From Verrucomicrobiota bacterium (GTDB lineage: Bacteria; Verrucomicrobiota; Verrucomicrobiae; Limisphaerales; UBA11358), in assembly GCA_014860005.1 (NCBI GenBank), contig JACZKP010000124.1, forward strand, positions 1 to 64,000: DNA of 64,000 nucleotides, in the 5' to 3' direction. Shown here piece by piece: positions 1 through 7,026 of the stretch. The translations under genes and the position numbers were made by a program. The stretch's first letter is position 1, and the number at the start of each line of letters is the position of its first letter. The notes beneath the pieces were generated by a model. It ran no database searches. It was given only the letters and a program-made list of their open reading frames with translations, and was not told where the DNA came from.

Positions 1-599
1 CTATAAGCATATCCTCCAGCGGCGACTGCTACGAAGCGGCTGCCCCTATTCGCCACGTCCCAGACGTCCCGGATTTCATTTGTACTCTTGGCTTCAGCCA
101 CCCAGTCAATCCCATTGGTGGATTTGAAAATGCTGTCCACAGTGTTTCCAACCGTGCCATCTCCAACGGCCACACAGATACCATCCGCTACGGCGACTCC
201 GGTTAACCCTGCGCTCGCGGCTCTGCCGAACGTCCAATCCACCCCGTTGGTGGAAATTGCTGTTCCACCAAAGTGCCCAACGGCGACAAACCTGCCCTCG
301 CTGTACGTTAAGCCCCAGACGAGTGACGGTGGCCCGCAGCAGCCTCCGTCCGCACGCAATGTCCAGTTAAGCCCATCGTCTGAAGACAGGATTGCCCCGC
401 CGTCAGATCTTCCGCCGGCGGCCACATAGCGCCCGTTCCCATAAACCACATGACTCAGCCCAAACCAGTTGGTGCTCACCTGATTGGTCGTCCAGTTGTC
501 CAGCGCGTAGGCGTGGGTCACGGCCGCGAGCAGCATGGATGCGAGGACATAGCAACATAACCTCCCACAACGGGGATTGAGCGATGACTGGGTTTTCAT
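1..599 (-). CDS. Secreted repeat protein, partial (paralogue of next gene)
   Basis: The gene starts at 599 on the minus strand and runs off the left window edge, so only the first 199 codons are visible. An N-terminal signal peptide of about 32 residues ends near THAYA. The mature part begins LDNWTTNQVSTNW and then repeats blocks of the form G-x-Y-V-A-(V/A)-G followed by S-(T/S)-(N/D)-G-x-x-W-T. These recall the YCF48/BNR-like beta-propeller repeats found in exported proteins. The gene is a tandem paralogue of the 612..1838 gene, which shares the mature N terminus almost exactly but has a different signal peptide. The role is unknown; an extracytoplasmic beta-propeller is inferred from the repeats. 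Confidence 0.75.
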   Translation of the reverse strand, partial: MKTQSSLNPRCGRLCCYVLASMLLAAVTHAYALDNWTTNQVSTNWFGLSHVVYGNGRYVAAGGRSDGGAILSSDDGLNWTLRADGGCCGPPSLVWGLTYSEGRFVAVGHFGGTAISTNGVDWTFGRAASAGLTGVAVADGICVAVGDGTVGNTVDSIFKSTNGIDWVAEAKSTNEIRDVWDVANRGSRFVAVAAGGYAY

Positions 600-611
600 A
601 AAAGCAAGCAA

Positions 612-1838
612 TCAAGGCAGCAGCACTGCGCGGTAATAGCGTTGCGCCGCGCTTGGCGACTCGTGATCGGCTATGAAGTAGGGACTGCTGGGCAGAATCA
701 GATTCGTCAACGTTTGCCAGGGATTCGTGGCGCTGGAAGGCAGGGAAGGCAGAAACTCGACGCGATACGGACGGTTCACGACTCCCGTGAGTTTAATTCG
801 ATGCGGTGAGGCGTCTTCGATCCCGATTTCGAGCAGGGAGTCCGAGGTGAACGTGAAGGCATTCCAACCCGGCGAGGTCGCGCCCACGATCACCAATCTG
901 CTACCGTCGGAAGCAATGTCCGAACTCCAAGTAGGAAACTGTTGCGTGCGCAGGACCCAATTGGTGCCATCGGTGGAGGTCGCGAACGAATCACGCGAAG
1001 TCAACGAATTACCCGCGCGGGCGAAAAACATGCCGGCCGCATAAATGGGTTTCCCCAACAACTTGGCAACTCCGGTGTTAACGGCCGCCCAACTGATGCC
1101 GTCAAGGGAAAGCAGATTCACCCCCGCACTTACGGGCGTGATGAGCAGGTCTCGGCAATAACTGATGCGGCTGCCGACCCCCATCGGGCTGCCACTTCGC
1201 AGCCAAAAGCTGTCACCAGTCTGCCGGTAAATGTAGCCGCCCTCCGCGACAGCCACAAAAAAGCCCGTACCAAACCTTGTACCGAACGCCACATCGTAAA
1301 CGTCGCGAACTTCGCTCGGGTGTTTAGGTGGCGCAGTCCAATGAATTCCATTGGTAGATGTGAAGATGCTGCTGACGGAGCCGGAGTTGTTCCCGACCGC
1401 CACATAAACGCCATTCCCATAAGCGACGCCAGAGAGTCCTAGGCTGTCAGGCCAGCCGTCACCGCCGTAGTTAATTGTCCAATCAATGCCATTCGTCGAA
1501 CTCGCCGTGCCGCCGAAATGACCTACGGCCACAAACCTTCCGCCACCGTAAGTCAATCCCCAAACCAGTGACGGCGGGCCGCTGCTCCCATCATAAGCCC
1601 GTAGCGTCCAGTTCACCCCATCCTCGGAGGACATTAGCACGCCGCCGTCACCAAGCCCTCCGGCGGCAACGTAGCGGCCGCCGCCATAGACAACACGATT
1701 CAACTGGAAAGAATTCGTGCTCACCTGATTGGTCGTCCAGTTGTCCAGCGCGTCGGCGCGGGCTGTGGGAGTGGATGTTGAGAGAAATATGCCAACGCAA
1801 ATCGCTGACACGAATAGCCCGAGGTGAGTTCGGTTCAT
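612..1838 (-). CDS. Secreted beta-propeller-like repeat protein
   Basis: This encodes 408 residues with a signal peptide (about residues 1-28, ending ARA). At least five repeats of the G-x-Y-V-A-V-(A/G) / S-T-N-G-x-x-W-T type follow, as in YCF48/BNR-like propellers. The last about 70 residues form a separate C-terminal module that ends PSAAQRYYRAVLLP. Similar tails recur on secreted Verrucomicrobiota proteins, but their function is unclear. The upstream copy at 1..599 is a tandem duplicate. I see no catalytic motif, so the call is structural only. Confidence 0.8.
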   Translation of the reverse strand: MNRTHLGLFVSAICVGIFLSTSTPTARADALDNWTTNQVSTNSFQLNRVVYGGGRYVAAGGLGDGGVLMSSEDGVNWTLRAYDGSSGPPSLVWGLTYGGGRFVAVGHFGGTASSTNGIDWTINYGGDGWPDSLGLSGVAYGNGVYVAVGNNSGSVSSIFTSTNGIHWTAPPKHPSEVRDVYDVAFGTRFGTGFFVAVAEGGYIYRQTGDSFWLRSGSPMGVGSRISYCRDLLITPVSAGVNLLSLDGISWAAVNTGVAKLLGKPIYAAGMFFARAGNSLTSRDSFATSTDGTNWVLRTQQFPTWSSDIASDGSRLVIVGATSPGWNAFTFTSDSLLEIGIEDASPHRIKLTGVVNRPYRVEFLPSLPSSATNPWQTLTNLILPSSPYFIADHESPSAAQRYYRAVLLP

Positions 1839-2012
1839 AATAGCCTCGCGTTACCTGGTGACGGCACAGTCGCCGCATCGCACTGTGACACAGGTACGAA
1901 CGGTCCGTCAACCAAGCATCAACTGCTTCACTTTGTCGCGCTGGTGGAAGCAGGACGGCGACAGAACCAATTCGGCAGTTTGTCGGCGCGCCAAATCACT
2001 CCAAATTAGCTC

Positions 2013-2041
2013 TTGCGTGGGCTATGGGGGCTTCCTATATT
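2013..2041 (+). promoter_or_regulatory. Sigma70-type promoter for rpmI-rplT
   Basis: A TTGCGT -35 box (2013-2018) and a TATATT -10 box (2036-2041) are separated by 17 nt. The predicted transcript would start near 2048 and leave a leader of about 24 nt before the rpmI start codon. That is too short for a classical L20-binding leader or attenuator. Confidence 0.55.
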
Positions 2042-2071
2042 GCGCCCTCTTTTTGGAAGAAAGTTGAATTT

Positions 2072-2281
2072 ATGCGTCGTCCCAAAGGTATCAAAACCAA
2101 GAAATCCGTGTCCAAGCGGTTCAAAGTGACCGCCAGCGGCAAGGTCCTGCGCAGCAAGGCCGGTCGTCGCCATCTTTGCCAGACCAAAAGCCCGAAGCGT
2201 CGTCGGGGCTTGCGTGGCACGGGCTTGGTCCACAAAACCGACGAATATCGGATCAAACAGAATCTTCCTTGGAGTCACTGA
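2072..2281 (+). CDS. rpmI: 50S ribosomal protein L35
   Basis: This 69-residue basic protein matches the L35 family in length and pattern: the N-terminal segment KGIKTKKSVSKRFKVTASGK, a central RSKAGRRHL and a K/R-rich SPKRRRGLRG stretch. L35 binds 23S rRNA in the large subunit. The start at 2072 gives the usual family length; a longer frame from 2024 would add residues that do not resemble L35. The gene lies 38 nt before rplT, the conserved rpmI-rplT order. The usual upstream infC is absent; the upstream neighbour here is an unrelated secreted protein on the other strand. Confidence 0.93.
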   Translation: MRRPKGIKTKKSVSKRFKVTASGKVLRSKAGRRHLCQTKSPKRRRGLRGTGLVHKTDEYRIKQNLPWSH

Positions 2282-2319
2282 TTTTTCTAACCCTGATTAC
2301 CCGCACCTGAGATTTTCCC

Positions 2320-2703
2320 ATGCGCGTTACCAATTCACCCGCCTCCCGCAAACGCCGCAATCGCATGCTGCAAGCGGCGAAAGGCTTTCGCCTCAAACGC
2401 TCCAAACTTTACCGCTACGCCTCGGACGCTGTGGATCATGGCCGGCAATACGCCTACCGTGACCGTCGCGTCAAGAAGCGCACTTTCCGCTACCTGTGGC
2501 AGGTCCGCATCAACGCTGCTGCCCGTGCTGCGGGGATCACATACAGCCGGCTGATTGAAGGGTTGAAGGCCGCCAAGTGCGAACTCGACCGCAAGATCCT
2601 GGCGGATATCGCCGCGCAGGACAACGCGACCTTCCTGGAAATTGTGAACCTTGCCAAAGCCGCGCTGAAGAACAAGCCTGCCGCCACCCTGGCCAAGGCT
2701 TAA
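2320..2703 (+). CDS. rplT: 50S ribosomal protein L20
   Basis: This 127-residue protein is a clear L20. It has the basic N-terminal helix SRKRRNRMLQAAKGFRLKRS, then the conserved RDRRVKKRTFRYLWQVRINA and the C-terminal domain with SRLIEGLKAA. L20 is a primary assembly protein that binds 23S rRNA. It is transcribed with rpmI and is followed 21 nt after its stop by a strong intrinsic terminator, so the downstream pheS is probably expressed separately. Confidence 0.96.
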   Translation: MRVTNSPASRKRRNRMLQAAKGFRLKRSKLYRYASDAVDHGRQYAYRDRRVKKRTFRYLWQVRINAAARAAGITYSRLIEGLKAAKCELDRKILADIAAQDNATFLEIVNLAKAALKNKPAATLAKA

Positions 2704-2724
2704 TCGCAGCGATCAGCTTTCAGC

Positions 2725-2754
2725 GGGCGACCAGCGATGGTCGCCCTTTTGTTT
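2725..2754 (+). terminator. Rho-independent terminator after rplT
   Basis: A perfect 8-bp stem (2725-2732 with 2739-2746, GGGCGACC/GGTCGCCC) closes a 6-nt loop AGCGAT. It is followed by TTTTGTTT. Position and T-tract fit an intrinsic terminator of the rpmI-rplT transcript. Confidence 0.85.
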
Positions 2755-2904
2755 GGTGCGCAACTGGCGGTTTGCTGAGTTGCGGTTGGTATCCGCAACC
2801 AGGCAAAAAGTTCAGCGTCCGCAGATTGACGGTCTACCCCACAAAGCAAAGTAATTGGCGATTTATTTTGTGACTTTTGCGCTTTTTTTCGGCTAAATCT
2901 CCGC

Positions 2905-3951
2905 ATGTCTTTGCTGACCGATATTGAACCGCTCAAACAAACTGCGCTCGCCGAACTCCAGGCCGCGCCCGATCTCGCCGCGCTGGATCACGCCAAAGGC
3001 GCGTGGATCGGCCCGCACGGCAAGTTCACCGCGCTGATGAAGCAGCTCGGCACGCTCTCGAAGGAAGATCGTCCCGCCGCCGGCAAGCTCATCAACGCCG
3101 CCAAAGTGGAACTCGAAGTCGCCCTCGCCGCGCGGCGTGAGGAACTGGAGTTGAAGGCCGCATTGCCCAAGGAGCCGACCGACTTCACCCTGCCGGGCCG
3201 CCGTCGCGTGCTCGGCAAACTGCATCCGCTCACGCAAGTCACCGAGGACATTGTGCGCGCCTTCCGCAAGATTGGCTTCGCTGTCGCCGATGGGCCGGAA
3301 GTCGAGGACGAGTATCATTGCTTTGATGCGTTGAACACTCCCGCTGACCATCCGGCGCGCGATGCGCAGGACACGTTCTATCTGGCCAGCAGCGGTGCAG
3401 ATTCAGATTCACGCATCACGGATCACGCATCACGCGACTCACGGCTCCTCCGGACGCACACCTCGTCTGTGCAGATTCGGGTTATGAAGAGTCAACCCCC
3501 GCCCGTGCGCATCATCGTGCCGGGCCGCGTCTATCGTCGGGACAACGCCGACGCCACGCACAATCCGACCTTCCATCAGATCGAAGGGCTTTACGTGGAC
3601 AAAGGAGTGACCGTTGGCGACCTCAAGGGCACGGTGGAATTCGTCTTCCGCGAGATCATGGGCAGCGACGTGAAAATCCGATTCCGCCCGCACTACTTCA
3701 GCTACACCGAGCCGAGCTACGAAATTGATTTCACCAACGCGCTCGTGAAAAAGATGGGCAAGGACTGGCTGGAAATCGCCGGCTGCGGCATGGTGCATCC
3801 ACAAGTGTTCGAGAACATCGGCTACGATCCCGAAGTCTGGACCGGCTGGGCGTTCGGCTTCGGCATCGAACGCATCGCCATGCTCCGCTACGGCATCAAC
3901 GACATCCGCCTGTTCTACGAGAATGATGTGCGGTTTTTGAAACAGTTTTAG
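2905..3951 (+). CDS. pheS: Phenylalanine--tRNA ligase alpha subunit
   Basis: This 348-residue protein charges tRNA-Phe together with PheT, encoded 20 kb away at 24233. The N-terminal coiled-coil region (about 1-85) is followed by the class II catalytic core: HPLTQ (about 112), FHQIEGLYVD (motif 2 area), FRPHYFSYTEPSYE and the motif 3 stretch GFGIERIAMLRYGI near the C terminus. A foreign-looking in-frame insert (about residues 165-182, including RITDHASRDS) falls between the DTFYL and SVQIRVM segments that are normally nearly contiguous. A hairpin at 2779-2799 (GTTGCGG/CCGCAAC) lies in the leader. An 81-nt near-copy of the 3' end lies at 4607-4687. Confidence 0.95.
   Translation: MSLLTDIEPLKQTALAELQAAPDLAALDHAKGAWIGPHGKFTALMKQLGTLSKEDRPAAGKLINAAKVELEVALAARREELELKAALPKEPTDFTLPGRRRVLGKLHPLTQVTEDIVRAFRKIGFAVADGPEVEDEYHCFDALNTPADHPARDAQDTFYLASSGADSDSRITDHASRDSRLLRTHTSSVQIRVMKSQPPPVRIIVPGRVYRRDNADATHNPTFHQIEGLYVDKGVTVGDLKGTVEFVFREIMGSDVKIRFRPHYFSYTEPSYEIDFTNALVKKMGKDWLEIAGCGMVHPQVFENIGYDPEVWTGWAFGFGIERIAMLRYGINDIRLFYENDVRFLKQF
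3408..3435 (+). repeat. In-frame TCACGCATCACG repeat inside pheS
   Basis: Two near-identical 14-nt units (TTCACGCATCACGG, ATCACGCATCACGC) lie head to tail and encode SRITDHASRD inside the PheS catalytic domain. A related TCACGCC array lies inside pheT at 24835-24854. The insert is absent from the usual PheS layout, so this is probably a repeat that landed in frame. Confidence 0.6.
3871..3951 (+). repeat. pheS 3'-end repeat, copy A (in pheS)
   Basis: These last 81 nt of pheS, including its TAG stop, recur at 4607-4687 with 75 of 81 positions identical. Copy A encodes [15 protein letters not shown] and then [11 protein letters not shown]. The two copies are direct repeats that flank the vapBC genes. 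Confidence 0.9.
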
Positions 3952-3966
3952 GAATTTAATCAAGCT

Positions 3967-3994
3967 TTGACTGGAATCCTAAAACCGATACTGT
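3967..3994 (+). promoter_or_regulatory. Promoter of the vapBC pair
   Basis: TTGACT (3967-3972) and TACTGT (3989-3994) are spaced by 16 nt, 15 nt after the pheS stop. The predicted start of transcription (about 4001) coincides with the GTG start codon of the antitoxin gene, suggesting a leaderless message. This is inferred from consensus match only. Confidence 0.4.
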
Positions 3995-4000
3995 AGAAGC

Positions 4001-4225
4001 GTGAAAACAACAATTGATATTCCTGAAGGAACGATGGAAGAAGCCATGAGGTTCACTGGCGCGAAGACGAAACGCGAGGCCGTGGTGACCGCAGTGGAGC
4101 GATTCAACCGGCTCAAACGGCTGGAAACAATGAACGCACGGGTGCGCGGCCAGTTCCGCGACTTCATGACGCAATCCGATCTGAAGGCGATGCGGGCATC
4201 CGACACACCCAAGGCCCGGCGATGA
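4001..4225 (+). CDS. vapB: VapB-family antitoxin (ribbon-helix-helix)
   Basis: This 74-residue protein begins MKTTIDIPEGTMEEAMRFTG, the beta-strand/helix start of the DUF2191-type VapB ribbon-helix-helix DNA-binding fold. A second helix (REAVVTAVERFNRLKRLE) and a C-terminal toxin-binding tail follow. It should bind and neutralise the PIN toxin encoded immediately downstream and repress its own promoter. The start codon is GTG, and the stop overlaps the toxin start by 4 nt (ATGA), showing coupled translation. The pair is inserted directly after pheS. Confidence 0.85.
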   Translation: MKTTIDIPEGTMEEAMRFTGAKTKREAVVTAVERFNRLKRLETMNARVRGQFRDFMTQSDLKAMRASDTPKARR

Positions 4226-4599
4226 AGCTCGTGGACACCTCCAGTTGGGTGGAATACCTGCGCGACCGCGAGTCCGAAGCGGGCGACAGCGTGGAAGTGC
4301 TGGTGTTGAGCGGTGAAGCGGCGTGGTGCGACATCACCTTGGTCGAACTGTGGCATGGCGTGCGTGGTGCGAAGGAAAGGCGGGAGTTGGCCGAGATGGA
4401 GAATGAGGTCGAGCGCATCCCGGTGGATGCGGCGGTCTGGCGGCTGGCCTCCAAGCTGGCTCTCCGCTGTCGGGAAAAGGGATTCACCGTTCCCATCAGC
4501 GACATCGTCACCGCTGCGTGCGCCGTGACGCACAAGCTGGAGTTGGAACATTGCGACAGGCACTTCGACGACATCCTGCCGCTGGCAAAATTATTATGA
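4222..4599 (+). CDS. vapC: PIN-domain ribonuclease toxin VapC
   Basis: This 125-residue PIN-domain toxin is expected to cleave RNA using Mg2+ or Mn2+. The acidic residues of the family are visible: D in [13 protein letters not shown] (residue 4), E in TLVELWHG (about 40), D in PISDIVTAA (about 93) and D in HCDRHFDDI (about 112). It overlaps vapB by 4 nt. Its stop is 7 nt before the second copy of the pheS tail, so the module is tightly bounded by the repeat. Confidence 0.88.
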   Translation: MKLVDTSSWVEYLRDRESEAGDSVEVLVLSGEAAWCDITLVELWHGVRGAKERRELAEMENEVERIPVDAAVWRLASKLALRCREKGFTVPISDIVTAACAVTHKLELEHCDRHFDDILPLAKLL

Positions 4600-4606
4600 A
4601 CTTGGG

Positions 4607-4687
4607 CGCATCGCCAAGCTCCGCTACGGCATCAACGACATCCGCCTCTTCTACGAAAATGACGTGCGGTTTTTGAAACAGTTTTGA
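4607..4687 (+). repeat. pheS 3'-end repeat, copy B (orphan)
   Basis: This orphan copy encodes [15 protein letters not shown] and then [11 protein letters not shown] with a TGA stop, but has no attached pheS body. Differences from copy A are one replacement (M to K), three synonymous third-base changes and a different stop codon. The mostly silent divergence suggests that one copy was under selection or came from another lineage. This is not a fresh target-site duplication. Confidence 0.9.
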
Positions 4688-4691
4688 CGCT

Positions 4692-5561
4692 ATGAGCCAA
4701 AATCCAATTCCAACTTACGATCGCTTGATGAATCCGGTGCTTCAGGCGCTCCGCGAACTTGGCGGCTCGGGATCAACAGATGAAATCTACCAGCGCGCGG
4801 CGGAGAATTTGAAACTGCCAGACAATGTTTTGAATATTCCACACGATCCCGAAACCAGTAACCAAACTGAAGTTCAATACCGCTTGGCCTGGGCGCGCAC
4901 CTATCTAAAGAAATGTGGATTCCTAGAAAGTCCGCAACGCGGACTTTGGTCGTTGACGAAGAAAGCAGAGTCGACCTCTGAAGTTGACGCAAAAGAAGTG
5001 CAGCGGTTCGTTCGCGAACTTGATCGTAAACAGCGTGAAGCAAAGCCATCTGCAAAAGAAAACAATGAAGTCGAATCCGAGAAGCCAGAGGAAGCGCAAG
5101 CGTGGCGTTCGAAACTTCACACAGTCTTAACCAAGACGCTGTCCCCCGCCGCGTTCGAGCGGTTGATTCAGCGCGTGCTCCGGGAGTCAGGCTTTATTCA
5201 AGTCGAGGTCACAGGCCGCACCGGCGACGGCGGAATTGACGGCAAGGGCATCGCAAAGATCCACGGCTTCATGAGTTTTCACGAAGTATTCCAATGCAAG
5301 CGATGGCTTGGCGTTGTTGGGGCAGGTGAAATTCGGGATTTCCGTGGAGCGATGGTCGGCCGGGCGGATAAAGGGCTTTTTATTACCACCGGAACATTTT
5401 CCCGCGACGCCATCAAAGAAGCAACACGCGACGGAGCTCCGCCAATCGATCTCGTTGACGGCGATTTGCTGGCAGACAAACTAAAAGAACTTAAGCTTGG
5501 CGTTGTCACAAAAATGATCGAAGCCGTTTCTGTAGATGTATTGTGGTTTGAAAGCATCTAA
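4692..5561 (+). CDS. Mrr-type restriction endonuclease
   Basis: This 289-residue protein has an N-terminal winged-helix domain of the Mrr_N type (about residues 1-95, PTYDRLMNPVLQALRELG) and a charged linker. A C-terminal Mrr-cat nuclease domain (about 140-270) follows. The nuclease core is visible as GRTGDGGIDGKG, FQCKRW and LVDGDLL, fitting the D-(Q)xK signature of the PD-(D/E)xK superfamily. Mrr enzymes cut modified DNA as type IV restriction systems. There is no accompanying methyltransferase, which fits type IV. The gene is visibly AT-richer than its neighbours, suggesting acquisition. It starts 4 nt after the orphan pheS tail. Confidence 0.85.
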   Translation: MSQNPIPTYDRLMNPVLQALRELGGSGSTDEIYQRAAENLKLPDNVLNIPHDPETSNQTEVQYRLAWARTYLKKCGFLESPQRGLWSLTKKAESTSEVDAKEVQRFVRELDRKQREAKPSAKENNEVESEKPEEAQAWRSKLHTVLTKTLSPAAFERLIQRVLRESGFIQVEVTGRTGDGGIDGKGIAKIHGFMSFHEVFQCKRWLGVVGAGEIRDFRGAMVGRADKGLFITTGTFSRDAIKEATRDGAPPIDLVDGDLLADKLKELKLGVVTKMIEAVSVDVLWFESI

Positions 5562-5618
5562 CGCGCGGCCCGCTACACTCCCCTTGCCGGTGTTGGCCTA
5601 GCAGCGTATCCTGCCCCC

Positions 5619-5876
5619 ATGACAACGACCTTGAGCCAGAGCCAGGCGGATTTGCCGCGGCTGGTGGAACTCGCCAGCCAGGGCGAGGACGTGCTCATCA
5701 CCGTCGAGGGCAAACCCAAGGCAAAGCTCACCCGGGTGGAGTCGGTCGCACCACAATCGTTTGACGGAACGAAGTGGGTCGCGGAATTGGAAGACTTGAA
5801 CCGGCGTTACAACAGCGGCCGGGACGGGCTGACCGTCGAGCAAATTCTGGCTCAGGATCGGGAAGACCGCCTTTGA
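5619..5876 (+). CDS. Phd/YefM-family antitoxin
   Basis: This 85-residue protein has the Phd/YefM N-terminal fold: a short strand, LPRLVELASQGEDVLITVEG, then KPKAKLTRVE. The C-terminal tail (LNRRYNSGRDGLTVEQILAQ) is the likely toxin-binding segment. It lies 3 nt before a PIN-domain gene, so the pair is a Phd-PIN type toxin-antitoxin system. Antitoxins of this family repress their own operon together with the toxin. Confidence 0.85.
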   Translation: MTTTLSQSQADLPRLVELASQGEDVLITVEGKPKAKLTRVESVAPQSFDGTKWVAELEDLNRRYNSGRDGLTVEQILAQDREDRL

Positions 5877-5879
5877 GCC

Positions 5880-6314
5880 ATGCGCTACTGGGACACTTCC
5901 GCCCTGCTGAAGCTTTACGTTACCGAACCCGATTCTGCACGATTCCGCGCGCATGCCAGCGCCACCGGCCCGGTGCTGACGAGCGACGTTGCACGATGGG
6001 AATTATTCGTAGTGCTACAACGGAAGGAAGCCGCTGGAGACATTACACAAGGAACGGCGCAAGCTTTCTACAGCCAGTTTGAAATGGACATCGCAGCGGC
6101 CCGTGTTGTCGTCCGCGCCGCTGACGCAAAACAACTTCCGGGATTTCAGAGTTTGGTGAAGAAGCTGTACCAGCAACAGCCTCCGCATTTAATCCGAACG
6201 CTTGATGCGTTGCATCTCGCCGCTGCTCAAGCTGGCCAAGCGACCGAGTTTGTAACCACGGACCAGCGGCAGGCGCAAGCGGCCGCTGCATTGGGTTTGC
6301 CGCTGTTCACTTGA
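5880..6314 (+). CDS. PIN-domain toxin
   Basis: This 144-residue PIN protein has the expected acidic residues: D in MRYWDTSALLKLY (residue 5), E in VARWELFVVL (about 41), D in RTLDALHLAAA (about 105) and D in VTTDQRQAQAA (about 124). It should act as an RNase held inactive by the protein encoded just upstream. A spacing of 3 nt shows they are one transcript. It is only distantly similar to the toxin at 4222, so the two pairs are independent rather than duplicates. Confidence 0.87.
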   Translation: MRYWDTSALLKLYVTEPDSARFRAHASATGPVLTSDVARWELFVVLQRKEAAGDITQGTAQAFYSQFEMDIAAARVVVRAADAKQLPGFQSLVKKLYQQQPPHLIRTLDALHLAAAQAGQATEFVTTDQRQAQAAAALGLPLFT

Positions 6315-6319
6315 GCTTT

Positions 6320-6433
6320 ATGAAAACCACCCTTGGCCAAGTCAAACAATCTGTTGATTTCGTTTGGCCGCCCGGGGAATTGACCGGGCAGGCAAACATG
6401 CCCGGCCTCGCTTTGGGCACCACAACCCACTAG
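6320..6433 (+). CDS. Small ORF of uncertain status (37 aa)
   Basis: An ATG at 6320 opens a 37-codon frame (MKTTLGQVKQSVDFVWPP..., ending LGTTTH). It follows the PIN toxin stop by 5 nt and precedes the next small gene by 9 nt. It may be a real micro-gene, or the remains of a Phd-like or other antitoxin that starts MKTTLGQVK. No family is recognised. Confidence 0.25.
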   Translation: MKTTLGQVKQSVDFVWPPGELTGQANMPGLALGTTTH

Positions 6434-6442
6434 GATTACCCC

Positions 6443-6640
6443 ATGCGCCCGACTCGCTACAACGAACCGCCGCCCCGACCAGATACCGAGGCGAAGCGCG
6501 TCGCCGCATTCGAGCGCAAGCAGAAGTGGAAAGAGCAGCCGGGCAACCGTTACACGGCAAGCGAACTCCGGGAGATGGGCGACCGATTGGGAACGCTCAC
6601 GATCACCGAAGCCGAACCGGACATCATGCGCCTGGACTGA
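6443..6640 (+). CDS. Small hypothetical protein
   Basis: This 65-residue, highly charged protein (MRPTRYNEPPPRPDTEAKRV..., ending DIMRLD) is not recognised. It ends 2 nt before the next gene, so the two are probably co-translated. By position it could be the partner (antidote) of the nucleotidyltransferase-like protein that follows, but nothing in its sequence proves that. Confidence 0.5.
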   Translation: MRPTRYNEPPPRPDTEAKRVAAFERKQKWKEQPGNRYTASELREMGDRLGTLTITEAEPDIMRLD

Positions 6641-6642
6641 TC

Positions 6643-7020
6643 ATGGACCTGCCCAAGCTCTACGATGGGGAACGCATCCGGCTCGCGCTGCGACAACTGG
6701 ACCAGGCGTTTCCCGGCCTGCTGCAAAGCGTGGTTTTGATCGGTGGCGGCGCGGCGTGGTTTTACCGCGAAAGCCTGCGGCAATGGGCGGATGCCGATTT
6801 TCCCGTTCCTACGACCGGCCCGGCGGAAGATGAAATCTGGTTGAGCAAGGACATGGATTTCATGGGCTTGACCGTGGCGGAAGCCGCCGACCTGAGTTTT
6901 TTCGTAAACGATGCACGGTTCAATGTGCGTCTGGCCAGGGCCATTGCCGCATTGCGTGCGCCCGAGCATCGCGCGTTGAAACATTGGGCCAAACATCATC
7001 TGCCAGGCTACAAGGAATAA
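6643..7020 (+). CDS. Short nucleotidyltransferase-like protein
   Basis: This 125-residue protein contains VVLIGGGAAWFY followed about 35 residues later by SKDMDFMGL. That glycine loop plus D-x-D pattern recalls the AbiEii/MNT nucleotidyltransferase superfamily used in type II and IV toxin-antitoxin systems. It is far shorter than full AbiEii proteins (about 250-300 aa) and ends soon after the core, so it may be truncated or a minimal variant. It sits with a 65-aa partner candidate in a run of toxin-antitoxin genes. The superfamily assignment is tentative. Confidence 0.5.
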   Translation: MDLPKLYDGERIRLALRQLDQAFPGLLQSVVLIGGGAAWFYRESLRQWADADFPVPTTGPAEDEIWLSKDMDFMGLTVAEAADLSFFVNDARFNVRLARAIAALRAPEHRALKHWAKHHLPGYKE

Positions 7021-7026
7021 AATTCT

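Noticed and set aside
2024..2071. N-terminal extension of rpmI
   Set aside because: It overlaps the promoter -10 region and adds residues foreign to L35.
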